Below, one piece after another: positions 43,534 through 53,319 of a stretch of 64,000 bases of DNA; the stretch's first letter is position 1; each line of letters opens with the position of its first letter. A program made the position numbers and the translations under genes. Source of the DNA: Macrocystis pyrifera (taxonomy: Eukaryota; Sar; Phaeophyceae; Laminariales; Laminariaceae); the NCBI GenBank assembly GCA_031763025.1, contig JASSKH010000035.1, positions 4,066,320 through 4,130,319 on the forward strand, read 5' to 3'. The notes beneath the pieces were generated by a model. The model did no database searches and was not told the DNA's origin. It saw only the letters and a list, made by a program, of their open reading frames with translations.

Positions 43534-44110
43534 TGATACATTGTTATTGCCCTCGATTAAAAGCATTCGAGCGCTGTTCTCAGTTTGCTTGCCTCTTTTT
43601 TTGTTAAGTCGCAGGTGGAGTTGTTGAGAGTGACGGCAGAGGCCAGTCGGGAGCAGCACAGACGGAACCCCAGAGTGCTGTGTTTGGCTCAGGCAGAGCG
43701 TCTACTTGTTGACTATCGGTACCACTTGTTACACGTAGTACTCGGCGGGGACATATATCCAGCAGCAGCACACGAAGACGGCACGAGCACCTGCACCAGT
43801 ACCACAGCAACAGGATCGATATAATTGAGGTGTAATTGGGGTTGCAGGGCTCAATACGAGACTGTTGGCCAATGAAAAACGAAACATGAACGGGGAGAGA
43901 TCTCCAACAATCAGTCAGAAAGCTGACGACTCTTTCTCGGCCAAAGCAAAACATGTCGTCGGTTGTTTCTTACTACAAGTAAACGACAGATTGACAAGAG
44001 ATCTCTGAACCGCGAAATAGTTGTTGCTGGAGAAATGAGAACTGAGGTGGATGCATGCTCTGGGGGGCAAGAGCTTGAAATGAGAAAGTAATCCACTGCA
44101 GCTGCCGGCG
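43534..44110 (+). repeat. Segmental duplication, copy 2
   Basis: Partner of 40541-41120, 3 kb away in direct orientation, with a few indels (for example loss of ATGATGTGG). It lies directly beside the degraded coding repeat. At 27 kb a diverged relative has the same neighbour, so the two pieces probably form one larger ancestral element. Confidence 0.8.
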
Positions 44111-45799
44111 GCGTGCTACGGTATCCCCCCAAACCTGAAAAAACGCCCATTTTTTCGTTTTTTGCCTTTCGCTGCTGTAAGAGACCTGCGATAGTATGCT
44201 TTTTTTTTACCATTCGAGACACAGTAGTACTCGTAGATAATTTTGCTGTGGCACAAAAAGTAACCCACTCCTGTTGTACTGCTGTGAAGACCTGCTATTG
44301 TATGCGAATGGAAACGCGAAGTACACCAAAAAAATACTATTTCAGCTCGTGCCACGATACACGATAGACGCCCGATCTCCACAGAGACTCAGCCCACGGA
44401 CAACCCGCGCGGTGACGGGCAAGATCAACTAGTATAGATGACGGATTCGAAGAAATGAGGTGGATGCATGCTCTAGGGGGCAAGAGCTTGCCGGCGACGT
44501 CCAACGGTATCCTCCCAAAACTGAACGAAGCCCTTTTTTTGCCATTCGAGACGTTGTTGTACTGATGTACTGATAGACGAAATGCATTTTTTTTTTTTGC
44601 CATTCTGTTATGATGTACTGCTTGGATACAGCACTCCGCACTACAGCAGTACTCGTCGATAACTTTGCTGTGGCACAAAAAGTAACCCACTCTTGTTGTA
44701 CTGTTTGTAAAAGACCTGCTATGGTATGCGAATGGAAACGCGAAATACACCAAAAAATACTATTTCAGCTGGTTCGACGATACACGATAGACGCTCGATC
44801 TCGACAGAGACTCAGCCCATGGGCAACCCTCGCGGTGGCGGGCAAGACCAACTAGTATAGATGACGGGTTCGAAGAAATGAGGTGGATGCATGCTCTAGG
44901 GGGCAAGAGCTTGCCGGCGGCGTCCTACGGGATCCTCCCAAACCTGAAAAGAAGCCCATTTTTTGCCAGTCGACACCTTTGTTATACTGCTGCAAAAAAT
45001 ACCTGCTCGTGCGACGATAGATGTTCGTTGTACAGTTACTGTAAAAGACCGCTCGATCTCGACAGAGACTCAGCGCAAGGGCAACCCGCTCGGTGGCGGG
45101 AAATATCAACTAGTATAGATGACGGGTTCGAAGAAATGAGGTGGATGCATGCTCTAGGGGGCAAGAGCTTGCCGGCGGCTCCTACGGTATCCTCCCAAAC
45201 CTGAAAAGAAGCCCATTTTTTGCCATTCGACACCTTTTTTGTTGTACTGCTGCAAAAAAGACCTGCTCGTGCGACGATAGACGCTTGTTGTACAGTAACT
45301 GTAAAAGACCACTCGATCTCGACAGAGACTCAGCCCACGGGCAACCCGCTCAGTCGTGGCAAGTATCAACTAGTATAGATGACGGGCTCGAAGAAATGAG
45401 GTGGATGCATGCTCTAGGGGGCAAGAGTACTTGCCGGCGGCGTCCTACGGTATCCTCCCAAACCTGAAAAGAGCCCATTTTTGCCATTCGACGAGACGGA
45501 TGCAGCAGTAGTAGTACTCGTAGATATTGATTTTCATCTATTTCTTGCACACGAGCGGCCAATACGCTGCACTGGGCGTGGGACCCAAGCGTTTGAGCCA
45601 ACTCTTACTCTTGTATTCATCGCCACCCTTGCACAACAAGACAGCACTACAGCAGTAGCAGGCACCTGGTCTGGTGTATAGACGTCTCTCTAACTCGGTA
45701 TGGGCGTCTGAGCTAACTCTTGTATTCATCGCCACCCTTGCACAACAAGACGGCACTCCAGCAGTAGCAGGCAACTGGTCTGGTGTATAGACGTCTCCC

Positions 45800-45975
45800 C
45801 AACTCGGTATGGGATATGGGATATGTTGGTTGTATGGTATATGGTATATGGGATATGTTGGTGGTATGGTATATGGGTATATGGGAAAACCACCGTATGT
45901 GGTATGGTATGTGTTGACGGTATGGTACGGGAAAAACACAGTATATGGTATGGTACGTTTGCGGTTTGGTACCAT
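45800..45975. repeat. GGTATGG/GGATATG simple-sequence tract
   Basis: Degenerate (TATGGTA)n and (GGGATATG)n units that create spurious Tyr/Trp-rich ORFs. Preceded by an imperfect duplication of GCACAACAAGAC(A/G)GCACT(A/C)CAGCAG (about 45630 and 45740). Confidence 0.8.
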
Positions 45976-46857
45976 GGTACGATGTCGTGGATGTATTATT
46001 TGGCGAAATTTCCTACATTCCTGGTGAAGGGCATAGGCCAGTAATTCCCCTGGATACGACAAGGTCAACCGGACACTATTCCTCACAGACATGGTTTCCA
46101 AACGGCTGGCGCCCACATCGCCGTCTGCACAGATACTACTGCACTAGTAGCATCACCCGCAATCGAGGGGGACAAAAACTGACTCGAAAGTTACCATGCA
46201 CCCTGCACATTGCCTGACATCGTAAGTCGTAAGCAATTCCTACTGTAGTGAGTTCATCCCTACTGTAGGCTATGTTGTGTACATATATATGTGAATATGT
46301 TACTACTGTACTGTGTTTGTTCTCAACACCTTCTTGTTCTCGTCTTGGAGCGCGAACTAAATAAAACACACATGCATCCTCCGAGTTCGCGCAAATCTCG
46401 GCGGCGTCCCCCCCCTGTCTGGCTTCCTCTAGTCTCCCCTACTCTGAGTCTATGACACCTGCTCGGCTTTGTTCATGGACCAAAACCGGGGAGAAATGGG
46501 TAGCCAGCGGCCGAGCATACATTTCCTGGAAGGGAGAGGAAAAGCACAAGCGGCGGCCGATATCGCCTAAATTTAGAATGGCGCTACGGTAGATGTAGCA
46601 CCCACTTTTCATGCCAGAAGCTTCCCCCCAAAACGCCGAACACACCATGAACGACGGCACTGTCGCAGATATTCATACTACTACGGTAAGCACACGATAG
46701 TCCTCGCTTTAAGAATGGCCTAACAAAGCGTACTAGACATTTCTTATCAGTTACCTACTGCTCCCGTCCTCGATCGCTGCGTAGCCAAGTATGTACACAT
46801 GCTCCTGCACTCCTACTGTAAGCACCGCAATACGGTACGATGGGCGTTGCAGGAACA
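45976..46857. other. Intergenic, no supported gene
   Basis: This is the 3' side of the sulfotransferase-like gene. No clear coding segment or polyadenylation signal was identified with confidence. Confidence 0.35.
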
Positions 46858-47424
46858 CTACGGCGCGAGATCAAGTCTCGCTAGAATAACAGGGGGAAGC
46901 CATTGCCGCAGCACGTCATCCATCATTGCTAACGATTCCGCACTGAGCTCATCCCTGAAGGTTCTAGTCGAAGTCGCGGCCCCCTCTACGCCGCCCGGGT
47001 GCGCATCAATTCCTTTCGACGGGTAGCCCAAAATGCTTCCTCCCCCACCGGCACGGCGGGCCATCTCAACCACCTCGTCAGGCGGCAGATGGATCCCGAC
47101 GAAGGCCAGATAGCGACGGTGCCAGTCCACTGGATCGGCGACTGCCTCATCGTACCAGAACACCGCGGAGCTGTCGGCCATGTACACCGTAAACAGAAGG
47201 TAGCGGATGCTTATCCACATACAAATGACGTGTAAATGGGTTTGGAAGAAGTTATCCACAGATTTAAACGCTTCACGTTCTTCGCTGATTCGCGGCGATT
47301 CCTGACGGAGGAGCTGGAAGTAAGCGCTTACGGCCACCGCCCGGGGGTCACGTAGTACCGCCATCTGGAGGCGGTCGTCGTTGAAGCTGCACTCGGCTTC
47401 TTCTACACATTTCCACAAGTCAGC
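46858..47424 (-). CDS. Sulfotransferase-like gene, 3'-terminal exon
   Basis: A 3' splice site (AAATGCGCAG ending 47425) precedes an open frame of 188 codons to TAG at 46858. Near its start LQMAVLRDPRAVAVSAYFQL matches the 3'-phosphate-binding (3'-PSB) motif of sulfotransferases, which bind the donor PAPS. Further on are FWYDEAVADPVDWHRRYLAF and VGIHLPPDEVVEMARRAGGG, and the end FRDELSAESLAMMDDVLRQW fits the family's C-terminal helix that follows the PAPS-loop region. The product would transfer sulfate to a hydroxyl or amine of a carbohydrate or small molecule, probably in the Golgi given the membrane anchor in the first exon. The substrate cannot be read from sequence. Carbohydrate sulfation is prominent in brown algae. 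Confidence 0.75.
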   Translation of the reverse strand, partial: ADLWKCVEEAECSFNDDRLQMAVLRDPRAVAVSAYFQLLRQESPRISEEREAFKSVDNFFQTHLHVICMWISIRYLLFTVYMADSSAVFWYDEAVADPVDWHRRYLAFVGIHLPPDEVVEMARRAGGGGSILGYPSKGIDAHPGGVEGAATSTRTFRDELSAESLAMMDDVLRQWLPPVILARLDLAP

Positions 47425-47797
47425 CTGCGCATTTCGACAGGCCCAACACAAACATACGCGTTTACGGTTTTGTGTATACGGAAGGGGCGTGAAGGAAGCA
47501 AGCGCTATGCTGCAATACTGATATTTTGCCAAATACGCCTTGCCCCCCATGGTTGGTTGTAACGTAGTCACAAGGCGTCAACCCGACAGCCCTACTGGCA
47601 GCACCTGAAAAACGTGCACACATTACCGTTTCTCGGAAATAACAGCTGTAGGAGGGTGCCGTCGTTTGGCCCGGAGTCGACCCAAAATGTCCCAGTGTCG
47701 ATTCGAGAATGACGATTGCCAAACCCAACACAGTTTATGCAAACTATCGTACAGCAGCTGTATGGGTGGTTGGGCGGTACCTCGCTCTCGCGCCTGT

Positions 47798-48074
47798 CTA
47801 TGATATCGACAATAGGTCACACACGCGAGAGGGTACGGCAGTAGCTCTATTCGATCTTCTGCTGTTTTCCGTCCACGGCTTGGTACGCTGTCCTCTCTGT
47901 ATCCTTTCGAATGACTCCATAAGAATACGGCTTGCCTGGTTCTGGACGACCACACCGTCTTGACGCGTGCACGCAGCGTCTCCTGGCTTGCTGATTCCGC
48001 GTTCGTGGTACCAGCCGCACTCCGATCCTACCGGAAGCTTGTGCTTGAGGGCCGCCGACAGAAGGATCTCCACC
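47798..48074 (-). CDS. Sulfotransferase-like gene, probable middle exon
   Basis: The acceptor CCCCGAAG ends at 48075. Joined to the 49060 exon in phase (AG + G = Arg), the frame continues VEILLSAALKHKLPVGSECG and WYHERGISKPGDAACTRQDG, coding-like and of the right position between the two PAPS motifs. The 3' end is unresolved: the frame stays open to 47798, but a phase-0 donor is needed to join the terminal exon and several weak candidates exist. The given lower bound is therefore the maximum extent, and a further small exon is possible. Confidence 0.45.
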
Positions 48075-49059
48075 CTTCGGGGACAACAGGCGTTCACGCG
48101 AAGACATAACGGAGAGTGGCGTTTCGTTGATGTAAATAATAGGTCCTTGCTTTGCGCTCTCGCAAAAATAGAGTTATTGCCGATCATAGTCCGTGCCCTA
48201 AACGTCCGTTTGTCGCTGCCTTCAAGTTAATTTTTCTTCTCCGAACATTATTGAATGCCACGACCTAAATGTCTAACGGCATAGATTGGGATAGCTCATT
48301 GATATAGTAAATAATATGGTGATAAGAATGATACCCTCTTCAGGCCGACTGCGTTTTTCTTCAGGGAGTAGGGTGACTGGCCGCTTGTGGCAGACACAAC
48401 AACTAGCGTGCCACGCGGCGATAGCCGGCTCAAGGCTGACACATGCAACTGAACAAGAGAACAACGGAACCAAAAATGGAATCGTTTAGACCTACTACGC
48501 GCCATTCTTTCGGATGTTGCGGATTTGGGCAATACGCAATGCTACTTCAGACTCCCTCGACACGTCGCTCATGGTGGAAACTAGGCATTCCATAAGCTAG
48601 ATACTGCATTCTCCCAACGTGCCCAGCAGGCTTTGTAGCGTAATCGATGCTTAACAGATGCGGTTTTAAGGTCACCAAGAGAAACGACGGAGATGTCCAT
48701 CCGATCGTACATCATACTGCTGTAGTCATGATAATGCAAGCTACCCAACATTACGACAGTTGTTACCTATACGAGATGCGGCATTAGACGCTGGAACCAC
48801 CGGATCATATACACTACAGAGATTATTGAATATTGTATTTCATTCTACATCCTCGATACAACCCACCATATACAGCCCGAGTCAAACCAATTCCTCGCCA
48901 CACATCAGGTAGAGTTCCGCATGGGCCGCCTACTATTGTCGGCATGCGCCAGACAGAGATTATTTCATTGAACCGAAAGGAACAAATAGTGTGTGTCGAA
49001 GATGATACAGTACAGCGATAAAACAGCCTGAGCTAAGCCTGAGTAGCATAACTTGTCAC

Positions 49060-49499
49060 CTGTCGATGGTATCGCAGGAGCACAGCGCATCTTCACCCCC
49101 CGACGCCAGCGCTGGGTCGAAAACGATCTTGTGGGGGTTGGCAGGTACGGTTGGGATTTCTCGCGGCATGTCCCAGACAATTTCGCAGCTCTGCTCTCCG
49201 TAGACCTTCTGCAAGTAGAGGCACACATCGGCCAGTGCTCCCCACGACCACTCGGCCATCATGCCTGTTCCACTTTTCGGCTCTCCTCGTACCTGGACTT
49301 CGACATTCTGCACTTTCCCTTTCCCGTCAGGTCCGGCTACCAGCTTGCTAAACAGAGCATTGCAATCTTTAGGGCACTCTACACTTGCCGGCGATTCCAA
49401 AATGTTGCGCTCGCCACTGGCGGTCGCAACCAGTCCGACGCTGGTGATCCACATGGTGAATTTAGCAACCTGCCCTAGACCTCTTCTTTGAGGTCCCAT
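49060..49499 (-). CDS. Sulfotransferase-like gene, 5' exon with PAPS loop
   Basis: It starts at ATG 49499 (MGPQRRGLGQ). Residues about 11-29 (VAKFTMWITSVGLVATASG) form a single hydrophobic segment after a basic start, as in type II Golgi proteins. A Cys-containing linker follows. VRGEPKSGTGMMAEWSWGAL then carries the 5'-PSB loop (PKSGT) of PAPS-dependent sulfotransferases, near residue 90. HKIVFDPALASGG leads to the donor G/GTGACA at 49060-49059, leaving phase 2. With the other exons the minus-strand gene spans about 2.6 kb. The catalytic Lys of PKSGT is present. The loop reads GTGMM where GTTWx is common, which may mean altered activity or lineage divergence. Confidence 0.7.
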
Positions 49500-49533
49500 G
49501 GCAGGAGGAAGTCCCGTCAAGCCACGAGTGCGC

Positions 49534-49758
49534 TTACGGTTGCCTGCGGCGATTGTGCCTCTTCTGTGCTAGCTCCTCTAAGTCTGCACTGAACGGCGTC
49601 ACTTCGTTACCTGCGTAAAATTGTATGACGTAGGGCAAGAAGGGGGTTAGTTTGTCGCCCTTTCTAAAATGACCCCACGTTTTCGTCCGTAGGTTGTCCT
49701 CAAAACGCCTAAAGGTGTAGGTAATGAAGGGTCTCGCATCAGTATTTCTTGTTGACAC
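49534..49758 (-). CDS. Coding-like exon ending next to the sulfotransferase gene
   Basis: The frame FRRFEDNLRTKTWGHFRKGD, KLTPFLPYVIQFYAGNEV and DLEELAQKRHNRRRQP ends in TAA at 49534, only 35 bp before the sulfotransferase ATG on the same strand. Composition looks coding and possible acceptors (CTTTAG near 49705) exist. Either it is the last exon of an upstream gene, or it is a 5' part of the same gene joined by a splice I could not phase. No family is recognised. Confidence 0.35.
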   Translation of the reverse strand: MSTRNTDARPFITYTFRRFEDNLRTKTWGHFRKGDKLTPFLPYVIQFYAGNEVTPFSADLEELAQKRHNRRRQP

Positions 49759-50863
49759 GTTGACAGCCTATTTCGGACTCCCGCTACCCACCACAGCAGT
49801 ACACCAATTTAATTACATGTTGTCGTCGAATACATCTTCACTGGGTACGACAGTTGCATGGGGGATGCAGGCCCCAACAAGAGCGCTGCGGTGCAATCTC
49901 CATACGTACTGGTACGTGGCAGGTTTTCGGCGAAATGGACCACAAAACATTGCCGGTCGTTCACGACGCTTATTTCGGAGGCCGGTGTGTGTTGTCCAGC
50001 ATTGTGCCTAACATATGTGTGGTGTCCAGAAGCATGATGTTGAACATGATATTTATGTATGTCAAACTGGTTTATGGTGTTCATACTGCTGTAACATGGT
50101 GATACAGCCTAACATGACGGCAACGTTGGGTAGGTGTTAGACATTGCGACAACAGCGAAAAAATGGGGCTTAAGCGTGTGTCGGCAGCGGAACGGGGTGG
50201 GTAATAGTGAACAACCAAGACCCGAAGCAGGTGTTACATCGTCCACCATAACAATTATGCCGAAAGCATGCATCACTACAACAGCATCTGTAGTACCTGT
50301 CGACTACACCGCTACGGGTCGTATCATATCACTTTGTCTGTGGTTGGCCGTGCATACGCCAACTGTATGTGTTGATGCTCGAGAGTATATGAACATCTAT
50401 GCAAACAAGATGTTGATGCACGACGAAGATGTGTGCTCACGCTGCAGCGAGGACGAAGGCACCGAAAGGGATTTGGCAGGAGCTCCTGAGGAAAGGGATG
50501 GATAAGATGTGTTTCTCGCACATTTGATTGGAGGCCATTATCGTACGAGTTGTTGGCTCTAAAACGAAACCCGTGGGTTACGAATAGGCGGTCCCTGAGA
50601 AGGGTTTGGTGGGCCGAAACGAGCAGCCGTTAGCATGCGTGCGAAGGGCTGCGTAGGGTGTGTTGCACGCCGACGATGCAGGCATTCTATCCAAGTCGAC
50701 GGAGGGAGGGTGACAGTCATTGGGACCGTCATCGAAGCAGCAGGCCTCACTGTATGGGGAATAAGACGGAGATCATGCTGGTACGAGTGCCCGACCAGAC
50801 ATCTCGGGCTCTAGCGCTTGCCATCAAAGCAGCAGGTCAGATATATAGACAGACGACCTTTTC
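49759..50863. other. No gene assigned; weak coding-like segments
   Basis: On the plus strand VFGEMDHKTLPVVHDAYFGG (about 49920-49985, after GTGGCAG) and the frame 50257-50505 (REYMNIYANKMLMHDEDVCS) look mildly coding. They cannot be joined into a model. Confidence 0.25.
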
Positions 50864-51003
50864 TTAAACCTCGGCAGCATTATCCTCGAAAGCTGTCAAC
50901 TCTTGCTTGAGATCATTCGATGGGTCAGACTCATGCGAGCATGCCTCAAACAGTTCGGTCCAGGGTTGTACGATATGATGGCCGACCCGCTCGATATCAA
51001 AAT
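50864..51003 (-). CDS. Hypothetical gene, terminal exon
   Basis: After an acceptor (CGGCATGCAG) the exon reads DFDIERVGHHIVQPWTELFE, ACSHESDPSNDLKQELTAFE, DNAAEV and stops at TAA 50864. The first two bases complete a codon begun by the single G left at the end of the preceding exon (51146), giving Asp. This exact phase match supports the join. The product's C-terminus is acidic and helical. No family is recognised. Confidence 0.5.
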
Positions 51004-51145
51004 CTGCATGCCGAAGGCCGGGTGATCGAGACGGTGGCGTACGGGAGTATTTAACGTGGAAGCTCAGCACTCCACCGAGCTCCGAAGTGTATAACGCCTA
51101 GTCTTTCTTGCTGCGAGTCATTGAGTTGCAGCGTCGACAACGTAC

Positions 51146-51230
51146 CGACCACATCATTCTTTTCAATGCCAAGGTACTCAAAAATACACAATGTGAGTGC
51201 GTCAAAATGACCATCAGAGCGCCTCCTCTT
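51146..51230 (-). CDS. Hypothetical gene, penultimate exon (minimal extent)
   Basis: It reads KRRRSDGHFDALTLCIFEYL then GIEKNDVV and ends at a strong donor, G/GTACGT (51146/51145). The joined reading is ..KNDVV-D-FDIERVG... The frame stays open upstream to about 51300, so the true 5' border is undetermined. The basic start (KRRR) could be a nuclear signal. If read through without splicing, the frame would stop at 51051. Confidence 0.45.
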
Positions 51231-51350
51231 CGCGCGCGTAGTGGTGGGGCAAAGCCAGGGGCGACAGCTAGACGGGTGAAATTCGCGACTATTTCGGTGA
51301 GGAGAGCCCGGGATTAGGCCCAAGATTGCAGAACTCGCACAAGTACACGT

Positions 51351-52125
51351 ATACATTTTCCTTCTTTCTCCCTTTTCTCTTGTTCCCTTGGATTTGAATG
51401 TGCTTGCTTTTGTTCTTCGTGTTCGGTCTCCTTAGTAGAGCTTACCGCTTACCCGAGAAAAAATTGAGGTACAGCGTGCACGAGAAAAAGGAAAAGGACA
51501 AACGATGCTTGCATTGATCTGATTGAGGGTTACAGTAGGTCGCTCCCTTTCAGAGCCCCCGCGATGAAGAAAACGCTACTGTACCTCAGGGAATATTTTT
51601 TCCGCACCGTTTATTCCCACTTTAAGGGACCTGGCCCCTTGTAGTGGACAAAACGCTCAATTACGAAACTCCGTTCCCTTGGAAGGGACCACCACACTGT
51701 TGTCTCCCGGTTGCAAAACGCCACATGGGTGGTCAGAAAATCGACTTTAGGGCAGACAATCTAATACCACATCGATTTCCCTGGGGCAGACTCTTTAGGA
51801 GAGCGTTGGTCAGGGTTGGGCAGCGCATGGCGGTGCAGCAGGACAGTATAGTACGGTAGGACAGTACTGGTATTTTGCACAAACACGGTGTGCAAGCTAC
51901 TTGATTGAAAGTGCGGCAGCGATTGTTGACATCGCTATCGCTGTTGCACCTTACAGACAGGGAGGGGAAAGTGCAATGGGCAACCATACATGCAGTACGG
52001 TATGGATGTAAACCAATCTTCAACCACACCATCGAATCGACCCGAGTTTCCAGGTCATATATTATTTGTAATGTACTATATATCGGCCGCCTGGCCACCA
52101 CAACGCATCATACACCTTTCAAGCG
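51351..52125. other. No supported gene
   Basis: A pyrimidine-rich tract lies at 51350-51400. The minus-strand ORF 51733-52101 lacks a domain signal. CTTTAAGGGACC..CCCTTGTAG at about 51620 resembles the hairpin in the repeat that follows. Confidence 0.35.
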
Positions 52126-52130
52126 GAGGG

Positions 52131-52575
52131 GCCCACCACAGCAGTGCCGTCCTTTCGTGCTGCCATGTTCCGCATGTCGGCGCGTCGGCCGTTGTTAAGG
52201 CACCAACTATATGACCTAGGTCCCTTAATGGAGGCCAACTTCATTAAGGGACGTCGCTATACAAGGGACCCCGGCTCTCCGACGCAATGTTATGGTCCTT
52301 CAAAGGAGGCCACCAACTGCTATGGTTCTATTCGTTATACATCTAAAACAAGCAGAGGTGCCCACCACAGCAGTGCCGTGCTTTCGTGCTGCCATGTTCC
52401 GCGTGTCGTCGTGTCGGCCGTTGTTAAGGCACCAATTATTATGACCTAGGTCCCTTAACAGAACCAAATATAATACGGGACGTAGCTATACGAGGGACCC
52501 CGGCTCTCCGGCGCAATATTGTGGTCCTTCAAAGGAGGCCACCAACTGCTGTGTGTGGTTCTATTTGTCTCGAAA
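52131..52575 (+). repeat. 229-bp tandem duplication
   Basis: GCCCACCACAGCAGTGCCG begins at 52131 and again at 52360. Both units contain CGTGCTGCCATGTTCCGC, GACCTAGGTCCCTTAA, GGGACCCCGGCTCTCCG and GGTCCTTCAAAGGAGGCCAC. Unit 1 has a perfect 11-bp hairpin GTCCCTTAATG..CATTAAGGGAC that has decayed in unit 2. Confidence 0.85.
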
Positions 52576-52625
52576 ACAGGGTGTGGGTAAGATTTTTCTC
52601 GAATAAGCAAGCTACAACCGTTCGC

Positions 52626-52702
52626 CCCGATGGGCTAGTGGTACCCTCGAGTGCTGTAATACTTGGAGTTGGTGCTGGAGTTCGGATCCCACGTGGCTCG
52701 AA
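52626..52702 (+). other. tRNA-like sequence (pseudo-tRNA or SINE head)
   Basis: TGGGCTAGTGGTA resembles an A box/D-arm, CGAGT..ACTTG could be an anticodon stem with an 8-base loop, and GGAGTTCGGATCCC resembles a B box/T-loop. The T-stem pairs poorly and no acceptor stem closes, so a functional tRNA is unlikely. Confidence 0.4.
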
Positions 52703-52951
52703 CTTTCGAGTTTATGTGCAGAAAAATATGAAAAACGGAATCAACTGCTGAGAGCGCCAATAAATAGTAGTGTGGGGAGGCGCAATATCACGCGAGCCGA
52801 CTAGGGAAAAAAGGGCCGAGCTCTTTCCGCGATAAAAATGCAAGGCAAGAATCGTAGTGGGGGAGGAGGAGGGGGGAGAGCCTCTACTTCGTGACCACGG
52901 ATCTGAGTTACGACTATTAATAGAGAAAGAAAAGAAGGGGAGAACATACTA

Positions 52952-53056
52952 TTACGGGGGTCCATAGTTAACAGGACCAAATATTGTTGGTAAAAATACC
53001 TAAATATATAGGTGTTCATGTATGCCATAGGTCCTGTTAACTATCGACCGCCGTAA
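52952..53056. mobile_element. TA-flanked MITE, copy 4
   Basis: 105 bp, same orientation as the 21.6-kb copy and very similar (AAATATTGTTGGTAAAAATA). TA flanks at 52950-52951 and 53057-53058. Confidence 0.88.
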
Positions 53057-53073
53057 TAATAGGTGTATTACTA

Positions 53074-53178
53074 TTACGGGGGTCCATAGTTAATAGGACC
53101 TATGGTATACATAAAAACCTATATATTCACCTATTTTTACTAACAAAATTTGGTCCCGTTAACTATGGACCCCCGTTG
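53074..53178. mobile_element. TA-flanked MITE, copy 5
   Basis: 105 bp, only 17 bp after copy 4 and in the opposite orientation. Its right end has mutated (CCCCGTTGTA). Confidence 0.85.
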
Positions 53179-53319
53179 TAGTAGTATTACGGAGAAAACA
53201 AAAGCATCTTTGGTCTCGGCGTGCGCTAAATTCTATTCTTCTTTCAATTCGCCGACCTCCTACCCAGTGCCAGACCCCTACTCGTCCACACCCACGAAAG
53301 GAGAGCTCCGTACTAGATG

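Larger units (their letters stand above)
41996..45495. repeat. Complex tandem array, units of about 260 and 400 bp
   Basis: CGATCTCGACAGAGACTCAG (with minor changes) starts units at 42034, 42435, 42713, 44372, 44796, 45053 and 45313. Each is followed by CAACCCGCGCGGTGG, ACTAGTATAGATGACGGG, GGTGGATGCATGCTCTAGGG, GGCAAGAGCTTGCCGG and GGTATCCTCCCAAACCTGAA. The GGCAAGAGCTTGCC core is a palindrome. Steps of 401/424 bp and 257-278 bp show two unit lengths. The array is interrupted by the 42970-44110 duplicated segments. Confidence 0.88.

Noticed and set aside
40780..45233. CRISPR-like array or prokaryotic tandem locus
   Set aside because: Units are 260-400 bp with irregular spacing, no short spacers, and the surroundings are eukaryotic.
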